From NCBI GenBank assembly GCA_947466075.1, contig CANIBP010000055.1:1-42885 (forward strand): a stretch of 42,885 bases of DNA, given 5' to 3'. Within the stretch, counting starts at the first letter, position 1. Each line of letters starts with the position of its first letter. Positions 1 to 8,518 of this stretch are shown here, in pieces. The notes under the pieces are model-generated. The model was not told where the DNA came from and searched no databases. It saw only the letters and a list, made by a program, of their open reading frames with translations. The position numbers and the translations under genes were made by a program. Source of the DNA: Verrucomicrobiaceae bacterium. Lineage in GTDB: Bacteria > Verrucomicrobiota > Verrucomicrobiia > Verrucomicrobiales > Verrucomicrobiaceae.

Positions 1-8
1 AAAAGCGC

Positions 9-1034
9 ATGAATCTCCTGATCACAGGCGGGGCTGGTTTCATCGGCTCGAACCTCATCCGGCATGTCATCGACAAGCCGGAAGTCGCTAGGCTGGTCAA
101 TCTCGACTGCCTCACTTATGCCGGGCATCTCGAAAACCTCGTCGGTATCCACGCTGTCCATCCACGTTACGTCTTCGAGAAGGTCGATCTCCGCGATAAA
201 GACGAAGTCCTCCGCGTCATTCGTCAGCATGACATCACCCACGTCATGCACCTTGCCGCAGAAAGTCATGTGGACCGCAGCATCACCGGCCCCGGCGACT
301 TCGTCACCACCAACATCAACGGCACCTTCCACCTCCTGGAGGCCTGCCGCGCCCATTGGTCTGATCCAGCATCAAGCATCCAGGATCGAGCCTCCAGGTT
401 CCTTCACGTGAGCACTGACGAAGTTTTCGGCTCGCTTGGCGAAACGGGCTTCTTCACCGAAACAACGCCTTACGCCCCCAATTCGCCTTACTCGGCCTCC
501 AAGGCCTCCAGTGACCTCCTCGTTCGCGCCTACCACCACACCTACGGTTTGCCGACAGTCATCACGAACTGCTCGAACAACTACGGCCCGTATCAATTCC
601 CTGAGAAGCTGATCCCCGTCGTCATCCAGAGCATCCTCGCCCGCAAGCCGATCCCCGTTTACGGCGATGGCATGAACGTCCGCGACTGGCTTTATGTCGG
701 CGACCACTGCGAAGCCCTCTGGACCGTGCTGACCAACGGCCAACTCGGCGAGACCTACAACATCGGCGGCCACAACGAGAAGGCGAACCTTCACCTCGTG
801 CAGCTCATGTGCGATCTCATCGACGAGTTTCAGCCTGAAATCGGTGGAAACTCCCGCAGCCTCATCACCTTCGTCGCCGACCGCCCCGGTCATGATCGTC
901 GTTATGCCATTGATGCCTCGAAAATCGACCGCGAACTCGGCTGGCGTCCCGCTCACACCTTTGAGACCGGTATTCGCGAAACCGTGAAGTGGTATCTGGA
1001 GAATCAGGCGTGGATCAGGTCCGTCACGCATTAA
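9..1034 (+). CDS. rfbB: dTDP-glucose 4,6-dehydratase (RmlB/RfbB)
   Basis: This cytoplasmic NAD-dependent enzyme converts dTDP-glucose to dTDP-4-keto-6-deoxyglucose, the branch point to dTDP-rhamnose and other deoxysugars. The 341-residue protein has the usual family length. The Rossmann motif TGGAGFIG lies at residues 6-13, the catalytic Thr-Asp-Glu in STDEVFG at 136-138, and the Tyr-x3-Lys pair in YSASK at 161 and 165. These residues distinguish RmlB from plain epimerases. It is the first complete gene of the window and reads into the glycan locus. The rmlA, rmlC and rmlD partners are not here and may lie upstream of the window, so the final sugar cannot be named. The first ATG, at base 9, fits the family N-terminus. 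Confidence 0.95.
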   Translation: MNLLITGGAGFIGSNLIRHVIDKPEVARLVNLDCLTYAGHLENLVGIHAVHPRYVFEKVDLRDKDEVLRVIRQHDITHVMHLAAESHVDRSITGPGDFVTTNINGTFHLLEACRAHWSDPASSIQDRASRFLHVSTDEVFGSLGETGFFTETTPYAPNSPYSASKASSDLLVRAYHHTYGLPTVITNCSNNYGPYQFPEKLIPVVIQSILARKPIPVYGDGMNVRDWLYVGDHCEALWTVLTNGQLGETYNIGGHNEKANLHLVQLMCDLIDEFQPEIGGNSRSLITFVADRPGHDRRYAIDASKIDRELGWRPAHTFETGIRETVKWYLENQAWIRSVTH

Positions 1035-1049
1035 TTAAGCCCCCCTGCA

Positions 1050-2177
1050 TTGCAGCCCCTTTCTGACAACGACTGCGTGCCCCAAGCCGACGCGCTCGAT
1101 TTCGAGGCCGAGCTTGCGGCGCATCCGCATGACGCCTGGTTCAAGCAGGTGTTTTCCCAAGTGCCAAACGCGCGGGCGCTCTTCCGCCAGCATCTGCCCG
1201 CCGAGATCGTCGTCGCCGTGGACTGGGACCAACTTTAGCTTCTCCCGGCCTCCTTTGTGCGCAGCACCCTTCAGCAGTCCCACTCAGACCTGCTGTTCAG
1301 CGTTCCGTCCGGTGCAGATTCCCTGCTGCTCTACCTGCTCTTCGAGCATCAGACCACCGTGGAGCCCGCCATGCCCCTGCGGCTGCTGGGCTACATGACC
1401 GAAATCTGGACCCGGCATGAAAAAGAGCGCGGCCTGCCGCTGCCGCCCATCCTGCCGCTCGTGCTGCACCAGGGGCCGGAGCGGTGGACGGTTTCCACCT
1501 CCTTTGAGAATCTTCTGGCGCAGGACGCCGCGCTCGCGGCGCATCTGCGGCCTTTCCAGCCTTCCTTCCGCCACCTGCTGCTCGACCTCACCCAGCACAA
1601 GCCCGCCACTGAGGAGCCTGACGAGACCCTGCGCATCGTCCTTCATCTGATGAAGCTCGCGCGGGACAAGCAGCGTCTGCTAGAGTTCTTCACCTGGCTG
1701 GATCAGACCACCCTGCACATCACCCATGACCTCTTCCGCTCCTGCCTGCTCTACGCCCTGCACAGCGACCAGAACATTGACTTCATGGACATCTACCACA
1801 CCTTTCACCAGCGCAAAGAACTGCAAAACACCACCATGACCATCGCCCAAAAACTGAGAAACGAAGGCCATCAGAAAGGCCGCCAGGAAGGCCGCCAGGA
1901 AGGCCGCCAGGAAGGCCGCCAGGAAGGCCGCCAGGAAGGCCGCCAGGAAGGCGTCTGGATGGGACGCTTGCAGACGCTGCAGGAGATCATGGGCCTTGCT
2001 GTGGACACGGCTGAAACCCTGACCTTGTTCTCCATAGAGGAGTTGCGCCGCCGTTTTGAGGATCTCCAGGCGGAGTACAACTTGCGGCACAAGAACGGTG
2101 AACAACTGCCAGCCACCTTCAACAATCCATCCTCCGAAGCAGAGCTTCTGCGAAGGCTAAATCGTCAACAAGAGTAA
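1050..2177 (+). pseudogene. Rpn/YhgA-like PD-(D/E)XK nuclease, interrupted by one in-frame TAG
   Basis: The reading frame from TTG at 1050 encodes the typical start of the Rpn recombination-promoting nuclease/putative transposase family (HDAWFKQVFSQ, then ARALFRQHLP). It meets a TAG at 1236-1238 after 62 codons. The same frame then continues without a shift as LLPASFVRS...SDLLFSV and stays open to 2177, giving about 375 residues in all. A single base substitution therefore seems to have interrupted an otherwise intact gene. The C-terminal part carries six Gly-Arg-Gln-Glu repeats and a helical tail, common in this family. It lies between rfbB and a methyltransferase and has no evident role in glycan synthesis, so it is probably a mobile or selfish passenger. 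Re-initiation at GTG 1257 could still make the C-terminal 306 residues. A sequencing error is the alternative. Confidence 0.8.
1878..1949 (+). repeat. Six tandem 12-bp units encoding Gly-Arg-Gln-Glu
   Basis: The unit GGCCGCCAGGAA occurs six times in perfect tandem inside the Rpn-like gene and encodes (GRQE)6. The unit length is a multiple of three, so gain or loss of copies keeps the frame. Identical third codon positions indicate recent expansion by slippage rather than selection on the protein alone. Confidence 0.95.
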
Positions 2178-2276
2178 ACCGTGACCGGTGACGAGAACGC
2201 TTCGATCACCATCTTGATTGTCACGTTTTTCATAGAAACAGTGAAGCGCCCATTGGGAAGAAAAGCCCCCCAGGAG

Positions 2277-2295
2277 CGGGGACATCCTGTCCCCG
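2277..2295. repeat. Short perfect palindrome (hairpin) in the intergenic gap
   Basis: Bases 2277-2284 (CGGGGACA) pair perfectly with 2288-2295 (TGTCCCCG) around a TCC loop. The hairpin lies in the 191-base gap between the broken Rpn gene and the next methyltransferase. No T-run follows, so it is not a typical Rho-independent terminator. It looks like a REP-type element, but only one copy was noticed in the window. Confidence 0.6.
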
Positions 2296-2368
2296 TCAAA
2301 CCGCGGACCTGAAACGGAGACTCAGCATCAAGGACGAGTAGGATCAACTGAGAACTGTTAACAGAGAA

Positions 2369-2989
2369 ATGAGCACGGACGCCCTCACCTATCACTACGA
2401 CTCCGCGCAGCCTACGCACATGCATGCCGTGTTTGTGCCGCCTGTGCTGGCTCGTTTGCAGGCGTTGCAGCCCACGCGGGTGCTTGATTTGGGCTGTGGG
2501 AACGGCAGCCTGTGCCGCGTGATTCGGGATGCCGGGATGCAGGTGGAAGGCTGCGACCCCAGCGAAGAGGGGGTTCAGCAGGCCAAGGCCGCCCATCCAG
2601 ACATTCCTTTTGTCTGTCTCAGTGTCTATGACGATCCCCCGCCGGAATGGTTGGGTCAGTTTGATGTGATCGTTAGCACCGAGGTCGTCGAGCATTTGTA
2701 CGATCCTCGCGCTCTGCCCAGTCTCGCGAAGCGCCTGCTCAAGCCCGGTGGCGTGGTGCTCGTCACCACCCCCTACCACGGTTATCTGAAAAATCTGGTC
2801 ATCTCCCTGCTGAACCAGTGGGACCAGCACCACACTCCTTTTTGGCTGCATGGGCACATCAAGTTCTGGTCCCGCAAGACGCTTACGCAGTTGTTTGAGG
2901 ACGACGCCTTCCAGTTTGTTTCATTCAAAGGCCTCGGGCGGCTGCCCTGGCTGTGGATGACCATGTTGCTGGAGTTCAAAAAACCTTAA
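2369..2989 (+). CDS. Class I SAM-dependent methyltransferase
   Basis: This 206-residue protein has a Rossmann-fold methyltransferase core. Motif I, VLDLGCGNGSLCRVI, lies near residues 35-50. An acidic motif II follows (EGCDPSEEG), and then the post-I region FDVIVSTEVVEHLYDP typical of the UbiG/Methyltransf_11/23 group. The motif LLKPGGVVLVTTPYHG matches the strand-5 region. It probably transfers a methyl group to a sugar hydroxyl or a biosynthetic intermediate in the cytoplasm, judging by its place before the flippase gene, but the substrate is unknown. The ATG at 2369 is the first in frame and gives a compact N-terminus. Confidence 0.85.
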   Translation: MSTDALTYHYDSAQPTHMHAVFVPPVLARLQALQPTRVLDLGCGNGSLCRVIRDAGMQVEGCDPSEEGVQQAKAAHPDIPFVCLSVYDDPPPEWLGQFDVIVSTEVVEHLYDPRALPSLAKRLLKPGGVVLVTTPYHGYLKNLVISLLNQWDQHHTPFWLHGHIKFWSRKTLTQLFEDDAFQFVSFKGLGRLPWLWMTMLLEFKKP

Positions 2990-3071
2990 ACCAAACTCCG
3001 CAATCAGATCGCTAAAACAGCCCCGGTTTTCATCGCACATTCCGCTTCTTTCACACCTCAGACGGTGGTTC

Positions 3072-4316
3072 ATGTTGTCCGGTCAGGTGGCGGGTGTCCA
3101 GATGATCATTCAGGGTATCAATGCCGTCACGGGCTTGATGATCGTTCGCTACATGGCCAAAGATGATTACGCCTGGTTCACGCTGGCGGCTTCGGTGCTC
3201 GCTACCTTGAACCTCCTCGGTGACGGCGGAGTCGGCACCGGACTCACGGCGATTGGAGGCCGTATTCACGATCAGCCGGGGCCGTTCGCACAGCTGCTGC
3301 AGCAGGGACTGAGGTTGTCGTTTCGCCTGACCATCGTCGGCTTCGTGCTTGCCGCACCTTTGTTCTACGGGCTTTACCTTCGGATTGGCGCCTCGTCTGG
3401 TTTCACGGTCACTGTTCTGCTACTTGCAGGATTCGCGGCGTGGCCTTCGGTCTCCACGGTGATGCTCAATGTGGCCAATAGGTTGCACGCCCGCGTGGGG
3501 GTCATTCAGATGGGAGATGTGACAGGTGCACTGGTACGGCTCGGAGCCACCACTGCGTTGTGGGCTGGGGGCTGGCTCTTGGTTCTCCCTACGTTGCTGG
3601 CCACAGTGCTCGCGGGATGGAGTCAGGCTATCCTGATTCGAGTTCGCAGTCGGCATTTCCTCCAGGCTCCGGCTGTCGATGTTTCATACCAATCAGAATT
3701 AGCTGGTTTCGTCCGCTCCTTATACGGCAATCACATCTTCTTCTGCCTTCAAGCACAGGTCGCGACGTGGATCATCAGCTGGCTGGCGGGTTCCTCTGAA
3801 GTGGCGGATCTGGGGGCACTCGCCCGGCTAGGTGTCCTGTTCGTTGCTATAACATCACCGATCAATTTCCTCGCCATCCCGGCGATCGCTCGCATTCGTG
3901 ACCATGGCCTGCTCCGGCGGCGCATGGCTCTCGCTTTGGGTGGCGCGGTGGGCGTGGCCGTTCTCGTTGTGGCGGTGGCTTACTGGCAGCCTGCGCCTTT
4001 CCTTTGGCTGCTAGGTGGGAACTATGGTCATTTGGTCCTAGAGCTGCCGCTCGCTCTGGCAGCGCAGGGGTTGAACATGGTGGCCGCGCTGGCTTGGGGG
4101 CTTCTGCTGACACGCGGTTGGGTGCGTCATGCCTGGATCACGATCGTTACGACTTTGGTGGGGTTCGCCACCGGTGCTGCCCTGTTCCCGCTCGGCACGG
4201 TCGCGGGCATGCTGAAGTTTAATGCCGTGGCCGTTTTGCCGACGTTGATGCTTTGTCTGGCGATCATCGTGTTCAAGCTCGTCCGGACGGTTCCGGTGGA
4301 TGCTCCATCCCATTAA
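3072..4316 (+). CDS. Wzx-like polysaccharide flippase (MOP superfamily)
   Basis: This 414-residue, very hydrophobic protein is predicted to have about 12 membrane segments. Its N-terminus (VAGVQMIIQGINAVTGLMIV, then RYMAKDDYAWFTLA) follows the usual pattern of O-antigen flippases and lipopolysaccharide biosynthesis proteins, in which an early helix pair is followed by a charged loop. It would move undecaprenyl-linked glycan units across the inner membrane. The length equals that of typical Wzx proteins. Its place in a glycosyltransferase locus supports the role, and the Wzy-like partner is probably the gene at 18878. The family diverges quickly, so the exact substrate cannot be read from the sequence. 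Confidence 0.8.
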   Translation: MLSGQVAGVQMIIQGINAVTGLMIVRYMAKDDYAWFTLAASVLATLNLLGDGGVGTGLTAIGGRIHDQPGPFAQLLQQGLRLSFRLTIVGFVLAAPLFYGLYLRIGASSGFTVTVLLLAGFAAWPSVSTVMLNVANRLHARVGVIQMGDVTGALVRLGATTALWAGGWLLVLPTLLATVLAGWSQAILIRVRSRHFLQAPAVDVSYQSELAGFVRSLYGNHIFFCLQAQVATWIISWLAGSSEVADLGALARLGVLFVAITSPINFLAIPAIARIRDHGLLRRRMALALGGAVGVAVLVVAVAYWQPAPFLWLLGGNYGHLVLELPLALAAQGLNMVAALAWGLLLTRGWVRHAWITIVTTLVGFATGAALFPLGTVAGMLKFNAVAVLPTLMLCLAIIVFKLVRTVPVDAPSH

Positions 4317-4345
4317 CAAGACTCGGACCCGAAGATTCATTTGCC

Positions 4346-5095
4346 ATGTTTACGCCCCCTCCATCTAGCTGTGATGACCCAAATGTTCGTGAACGGCTGT
4401 CTCCAAACTGCAACGACCTAAACTACCTGCACCTCGTAGATCTTCTCCATGCGCTCCGATCAATAAACAAGACGGGTGTTACCACCGTGCTGGATCTCGG
4501 CTGCGGGGCATCGCCCTACCGGTTGTTGTTCCCTGGAACGGACTATCGTCGGGCGGATCTCGAAGGCACTCCGCACATCGACTACTCCTTGAGTTCGGCG
4601 GCGGCGATTCCATCAGATTTCTTTGATGTCGTGCTTTCAACCCAAGTCTTGGAACATGTTCGCGATCCGGAAGGATACCTGAAACTTGCCTTGCGTGTGC
4701 TCAAGCCGGGCGGACGCCTCGTGCTGACCACGCATGGCATGTTTGAGGAACACGCATGTCCAGAAGACTACTACAGGTGGACGGCTCTCGGCCTAGAGTA
4801 TCTGGTCGTGCAGAGCGGCTACGAGAGCATGCGCACGTGGAAGGTGACAACGCAGCAGCGGGCCTCCGCGTTTTTGATCCTTCGCTATTTCGGCCTGCTG
4901 GGGTTGAAGCGGCGCACACTGATTGGGTTTGTCGCGGCGGTGCTTAACTGGTCAAGACGCTTCGTCTGCCCCATGCTGCACCGCTGGCTCGACCGACATG
5001 CGGCGGAATGTCAGATGGTCGACTCCAACATACCGGGACATGCGCTTTACGTAGCGCTGATGATCGAAGCGCGCAAACCGGGGGCACAGGCCTGA
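4346..5095 (+). CDS. Class I SAM-dependent methyltransferase
   Basis: The protein has 249 residues if translation starts at the ATG at 4346. An earlier in-frame start at 4253 would overlap the flippase gene by 64 bases and add residues unlike the family. Motif I is VLDLGCGASPY, followed by a downstream acidic strand (YRRADLEGTP). The post-I motif is FDVVLSTQVLEHVRDPEGYL, and then comes LKPGGRLVLTTHG. The segment CPEDYYRWTALGLEYL is typical of Methyltransf_11 proteins from glycan loci. The C-terminal 70 residues are hydrophobic and basic and may associate with the membrane. The substrate is unknown and is inferred to be a sugar of the locus. Confidence 0.85.
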   Translation: MFTPPPSSCDDPNVRERLSPNCNDLNYLHLVDLLHALRSINKTGVTTVLDLGCGASPYRLLFPGTDYRRADLEGTPHIDYSLSSAAAIPSDFFDVVLSTQVLEHVRDPEGYLKLALRVLKPGGRLVLTTHGMFEEHACPEDYYRWTALGLEYLVVQSGYESMRTWKVTTQQRASAFLILRYFGLLGLKRRTLIGFVAAVLNWSRRFVCPMLHRWLDRHAAECQMVDSNIPGHALYVALMIEARKPGAQA

Positions 5096-5102
5096 TCCAG
5101 AC

Positions 5103-5936
5103 ATGCTTATGAACGAGCGGCTCATCTACGATGTTGGCATGCACAATGGCGATGACACCGCCTACTATCTCCATCGCGGTTACAACGCCATTGCCGTGGA
5201 GGCGGATCCCGATGCCGCCGCAGCCGGTAGAGAACGTTTTGCTAAGGCTGTCCAGGAGAGCCGACTGACCATCCTGAACGTCGCCATCGCCGAGCAGCGC
5301 GGCGAAGCGGAATTTTGGATTTGCGACCAGCTTCGTGTCTGGAATAGTTTCGACAAGAGTAACGCCTCCCGCAACGGCCTGCCATGCCATTCCGTCAAAG
5401 TTCAGACCGTGCCGCTGCGAGACCTGCTCGCTCAGCACGGCGTGCCCTACTACCTCAAACTGGACATTGAGGGACACGATCATATTGCGGCTGCTGACAT
5501 ATCCGCCGAGGACGCTCCAGAGTTTGTCTCCCTTGAGATCAATTCGGCGGACGATTTTTTTCTTCTGCGTTCCAAGGGATATCGACGCTTCAAGTGCATT
5601 CAGCAGGGGTATTTCACGCCCGTGCTCAGTCCGCATCTCTCCTTGGCATCTGTGCTGCATGTGGCCGTGAATCGGCTTAAATCAACGGTTCTGGCCAACC
5701 GACTTCGAGGCATGTACCGCTCGCTGCGACCACCTCGAGGCTCAGTGCAGCGCCTTGCAACGTGGACTTTTGCGCCGGGATCCTCCGGGCCTTTCGGCGA
5801 TGAGACTCCGGGCGAATGGCTGCCGTTTGAGAATGTCCTTCACGCTTGGCTCAGCCAGCAACTAGGACACCAACTCGGCTATCGCACACGACCACCTGGA
5901 ACCGAGGTCTGGTATGACTTGCATGCAACAAAATAA
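5103..5936 (+). CDS. FkbM family methyltransferase
   Basis: This 277-residue protein carries the FkbM pattern. The SAM-binding stretch YDVGMHNGDDTAYYL lies near residues 9-23, followed by AIAVEADPDA and later KLDIEGHD. The family methylates hydroxyl groups, often on sugars or polyketides. It starts 7 bases after the preceding methyltransferase gene, so the two are probably co-translated. The C-terminal third, after about residue 190, is an arginine-rich extension not typical of minimal FkbM proteins and has no function I can assign. Either ATG, at 5103 or 5109, could be the start. Confidence 0.85.
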   Translation: MLMNERLIYDVGMHNGDDTAYYLHRGYNAIAVEADPDAAAAGRERFAKAVQESRLTILNVAIAEQRGEAEFWICDQLRVWNSFDKSNASRNGLPCHSVKVQTVPLRDLLAQHGVPYYLKLDIEGHDHIAAADISAEDAPEFVSLEINSADDFFLLRSKGYRRFKCIQQGYFTPVLSPHLSLASVLHVAVNRLKSTVLANRLRGMYRSLRPPRGSVQRLATWTFAPGSSGPFGDETPGEWLPFENVLHAWLSQQLGHQLGYRTRPPGTEVWYDLHATK

Positions 5937-5960
5937 AAACTGAATTTCCTCAGCCTGATC

Positions 5961-6746
5961 ATGTCACGATTTGCATTAATCCCGGCCCGACTGCAAAGTT
6001 TTGTGAGGTTGGCAAAATTCATCCACGTGAAGGATGCGGCGAAACTTGCAATGCTCGTCTTCGCTCCAACTGAAACGACGCAGGTTTTTGTCCGGCGCTG
6101 GACGTTGCCCGTTACAATTCGCCCTGGAACCTCAGACCTTGCGGTCTTCCATAAGATTCTCCTTGATCAAGAATATGCGCCGCCAGACCGATTGAATCCT
6201 CTGGCAATCTTGGATGCCGGCGCATACATCGGGCTCTCCTCGTTGTACTTCCATTTCTGCTTTCCAGACGCGACAATCATCGCTTTGGAACCAGACCCTG
6301 AGAACTTTCGGCTCCTAAAGAGCAACACGGAGCGCATCCCGAAGATCATCGCCATTAATTCAGCTCTCTGGAGCAGTTCCACACCACAAAAATTCACCGT
6401 CGAGTCAATGGCACCATGGGCATCGCGTGTGTCCGAAAGACCTGCGTCCGAAGTCAAATTGGTCAAGTGCATGACAATTGATGATGCCGACAAATTGTCG
6501 GAATGTAGAATCGACTTTATAAAGCTCGATATCGAGGGCGGGGAGGCCGAAGTGTTCAAAGATGTGCCCAGCAATCTGCTTGCTAGATTAAAAGCGATTG
6601 TGATCGAGTTCCACGAACGCTTCTTTCCCGGAAGTTCAGAGCCTTTTTTGAAGGCGGTGAATGCCATTAAACATCGCCGGTTTGAACAGGGCGAGAATTC
6701 CTGGTTCATCTTTGACCATTCAATGTCTTCAAATCCACCTCATTGA
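5961..6746 (+). CDS. FkbM family methyltransferase
   Basis: This is the second FkbM-type enzyme of the locus, with 261 residues. The motifs are ILDAGAYIGLSSLYF for SAM binding, IIALEPDPENF for the acidic strand, and FIKLDIEGGEAEVF for the conserved catalytic-domain motif. The ending IVIEFHERFFPG also fits. It probably O-methylates a sugar residue. Its stop codon overlaps the TTG start of the next glycosyltransferase by four bases. It is clearly diverged from the FkbM gene just upstream, so it is not a recent duplication. Its base composition looks more AT-rich than that of the genes further downstream. Confidence 0.87.
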   Translation: MSRFALIPARLQSFVRLAKFIHVKDAAKLAMLVFAPTETTQVFVRRWTLPVTIRPGTSDLAVFHKILLDQEYAPPDRLNPLAILDAGAYIGLSSLYFHFCFPDATIIALEPDPENFRLLKSNTERIPKIIAINSALWSSSTPQKFTVESMAPWASRVSERPASEVKLVKCMTIDDADKLSECRIDFIKLDIEGGEAEVFKDVPSNLLARLKAIVIEFHERFFPGSSEPFLKAVNAIKHRRFEQGENSWFIFDHSMSSNPPH

Positions 6747-7708
6747 GTCTTCGCCTATCCATAATCATCTGCACCCTCAACCGCGAGGAGGTTCTCTGCA
6801 ACACGCTGCGTAACGTCGTCACGCTGATACAGGGGCGGACAGACGCGGAGTTGATTGTCGTTGATCAAACACGAAGCCACGATCTGGCGACCGAGCGCTG
6901 CTTTGCGGAGCTTGCGGGAGCGTTCCAACTCCATCGCGCGGATTTTGCCAGCCTCACCCGCGCCCGAAATTACGGCATTCGCCATGCGCGAGGAGAGATC
7001 ATCCTGTTTCTGGATGATGACGTCGAGCCATCTTCCAATCTGATCGATGAGCACCTTGCCTGTTACGCCAACCCCGATGTGTGGGGAGTGGGCGGCTGTA
7101 CGTTGCTGCCAGGTAAAGGCAAGCTGTCCAAAACTGATTTTTCCCCGAGTGAGTTGCGTTCTCTGGAAGTCGAACGGACGCATCGCTTTGATTTGGATTG
7201 GCCGCGTACGATAGGGTGGGCTCCAGGCTGCAACATGTCGTTCCGACGCGAAAAGCTATTTGCCGTCGGAGGTTTCGACGAGGCGTTCTATGGAGTTGCA
7301 GTCGGCGAGGAAGCTGAGCTATGCTACCGCATCCGCCAAGCTGGGGGCATCATCCAATATTCGCCAGAGGCTGTACTTGTGCATTTGGTCAATCCGTCCG
7401 GCGGGTGTCGCGCTGCGACAGAAAACACGGAGCGAACGGCGCAACTGTTGGACAATCAGTATTATCATTTAAGCAGGATTGGCAGAACGGGATTCACACG
7501 GTGGAAAGCGCTGTTGAGCCAGTGCCGAACAATTGTCCTCAACCGCCGCACTCTGCGCGAAGGCACTTGGTTCGGGTGGGGGATTGCTTGTGGCGGTGGA
7601 CTCTTGAGGGCGCTTCAAAATAAAGGTCGAAAGCCCCAGCTTGGTCTTATTGGCCCGGTTGAGACAGACCCAATGGCACCAACACTTGACGTATCCTACG
7701 CCTCCTAG
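6743..7708 (+). CDS. Family 2 glycosyltransferase (GT-A fold)
   Basis: This 321-residue protein begins with the GT2 motif SIIICTLNREEVL. The metal-binding acidic triad LFLDDDVEPS lies at residues 91-93, and the acceptor-side motif WAPGCNMSFRRE occurs near 157-168, followed by GGFDEAFYG. It would transfer a nucleotide-activated sugar to a lipid-linked glycan at the inner face of the membrane. The start is a TTG at 6743. No ATG in this frame gives the expected first strand, and the overlap with the previous stop supports coupling. Donor and acceptor sugars cannot be read from the sequence. Confidence 0.88.
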   Translation: MSLRLSIIICTLNREEVLCNTLRNVVTLIQGRTDAELIVVDQTRSHDLATERCFAELAGAFQLHRADFASLTRARNYGIRHARGEIILFLDDDVEPSSNLIDEHLACYANPDVWGVGGCTLLPGKGKLSKTDFSPSELRSLEVERTHRFDLDWPRTIGWAPGCNMSFRREKLFAVGGFDEAFYGVAVGEEAELCYRIRQAGGIIQYSPEAVLVHLVNPSGGCRAATENTERTAQLLDNQYYHLSRIGRTGFTRWKALLSQCRTIVLNRRTLREGTWFGWGIACGGGLLRALQNKGRKPQLGLIGPVETDPMAPTLDVSYAS

Positions 7709-7773
7709 GGCAAACCTATCCAGGCATTGCGCGGCTTTGGCGAAACTTTCCAATTGAACAAATACGCAGCAGC

Positions 7774-8493
7774 ATGACCACAAAACGCCTCTACAACGCA
7801 CTGAGATACCGAGGGTTGCTCCTGTTGATGCGCCTAGGCCATACCTTGCATCTTCCATCGAGTTGGTTTTCAGGAATCCGCCAACGAACCTTCTGCCGCT
7901 TTTACGCCGATAATGTCTGGGGATCCAATGAATCGGTGTCAGGACCAGGCTCGACCCTCGACGCCACGAAAAACATCCGTTCGGCCATTCCGGCTCTTTT
8001 TGCCGAATTGAAGATCAAGAGCATCCTTGACGCTCCTTGTGGAGATTTTCATTGGTTTCAACACCTGCTCCCAGACTTGGATATCAACTACTTGGGGGCT
8101 GATATCGTTCCTGAATTGATCGCGCGCAATAATGTGGCGTATGGAAGCAATCGTGTCGCCTTCAAGGTTCACGACATCGTCACCGAACCGCTTCCGAAAG
8201 TGGACCTTTGGTTCTGTCGCGACTGTCTGTTTCATCTGCCACTCAATGATGTCCGACAGGCGCTCGTCAATTTTATCAGATCGGGAATTCCCTACCTTCT
8301 GGTGACAAACCATCCGCTGCATAACGTGAATCATGAAATCATCCACGGCGAGTTCAGACCGCTGAATCTCCAGGCGGCACCATTCAATCTCCCAGCACCC
8401 CGCGTGCAGGTGCCGGACGATGACCTAAAAAACCTGGGGCAGGTGCTGGCACTGTGGGAGGCAAAAGACGTTGCCAGTGTATTAAAGCCATGA
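7774..8493 (+). CDS. Class I SAM-dependent methyltransferase
   Basis: This 239-residue protein is of a family found in polysaccharide loci. Its signature is WGSNESVSGPGSTLDAT followed by motif I, ILDAPCGDFHWFQHLL, then YLGADIVPELI and the catalytic-side motif DLWFCRDCLFHLP. Cys-Gly-Asp replaces the usual Gly-Cys-Gly, which is typical of this group. The N-terminal 45 residues are basic and hydrophobic and may bind the membrane. It starts 65 bases after the glycosyltransferase gene. The substrate is unknown and is inferred to be a sugar intermediate. Confidence 0.8.
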   Translation: MTTKRLYNALRYRGLLLLMRLGHTLHLPSSWFSGIRQRTFCRFYADNVWGSNESVSGPGSTLDATKNIRSAIPALFAELKIKSILDAPCGDFHWFQHLLPDLDINYLGADIVPELIARNNVAYGSNRVAFKVHDIVTEPLPKVDLWFCRDCLFHLPLNDVRQALVNFIRSGIPYLLVTNHPLHNVNHEIIHGEFRPLNLQAAPFNLPAPRVQVPDDDLKNLGQVLALWEAKDVASVLKP

Positions 8494-8518
8494 CGAACCA
8501 GATGCGACCAACCAACCG

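Noticed and set aside
372..1031. A 219-codon minus-strand frame over rfbB.
   Set aside because: rfbB is certain from its catalytic residues, and the reverse frame has a biased, domain-free product.
1878..1949. Possible CRISPR-like array.
   Set aside because: The repeats are 12 bases, contiguous without spacers, and lie in a coding frame.
2165..2857. A 230-codon minus-strand frame over the first methyltransferase.
   Set aside because: The + strand protein has clear SAM-binding motifs, and the reverse frame has none.
4253..4345. Upstream start for the second methyltransferase.
   Set aside because: It would overlap the flippase gene and add residues unlike the family. The ATG at 4346 is preferred.
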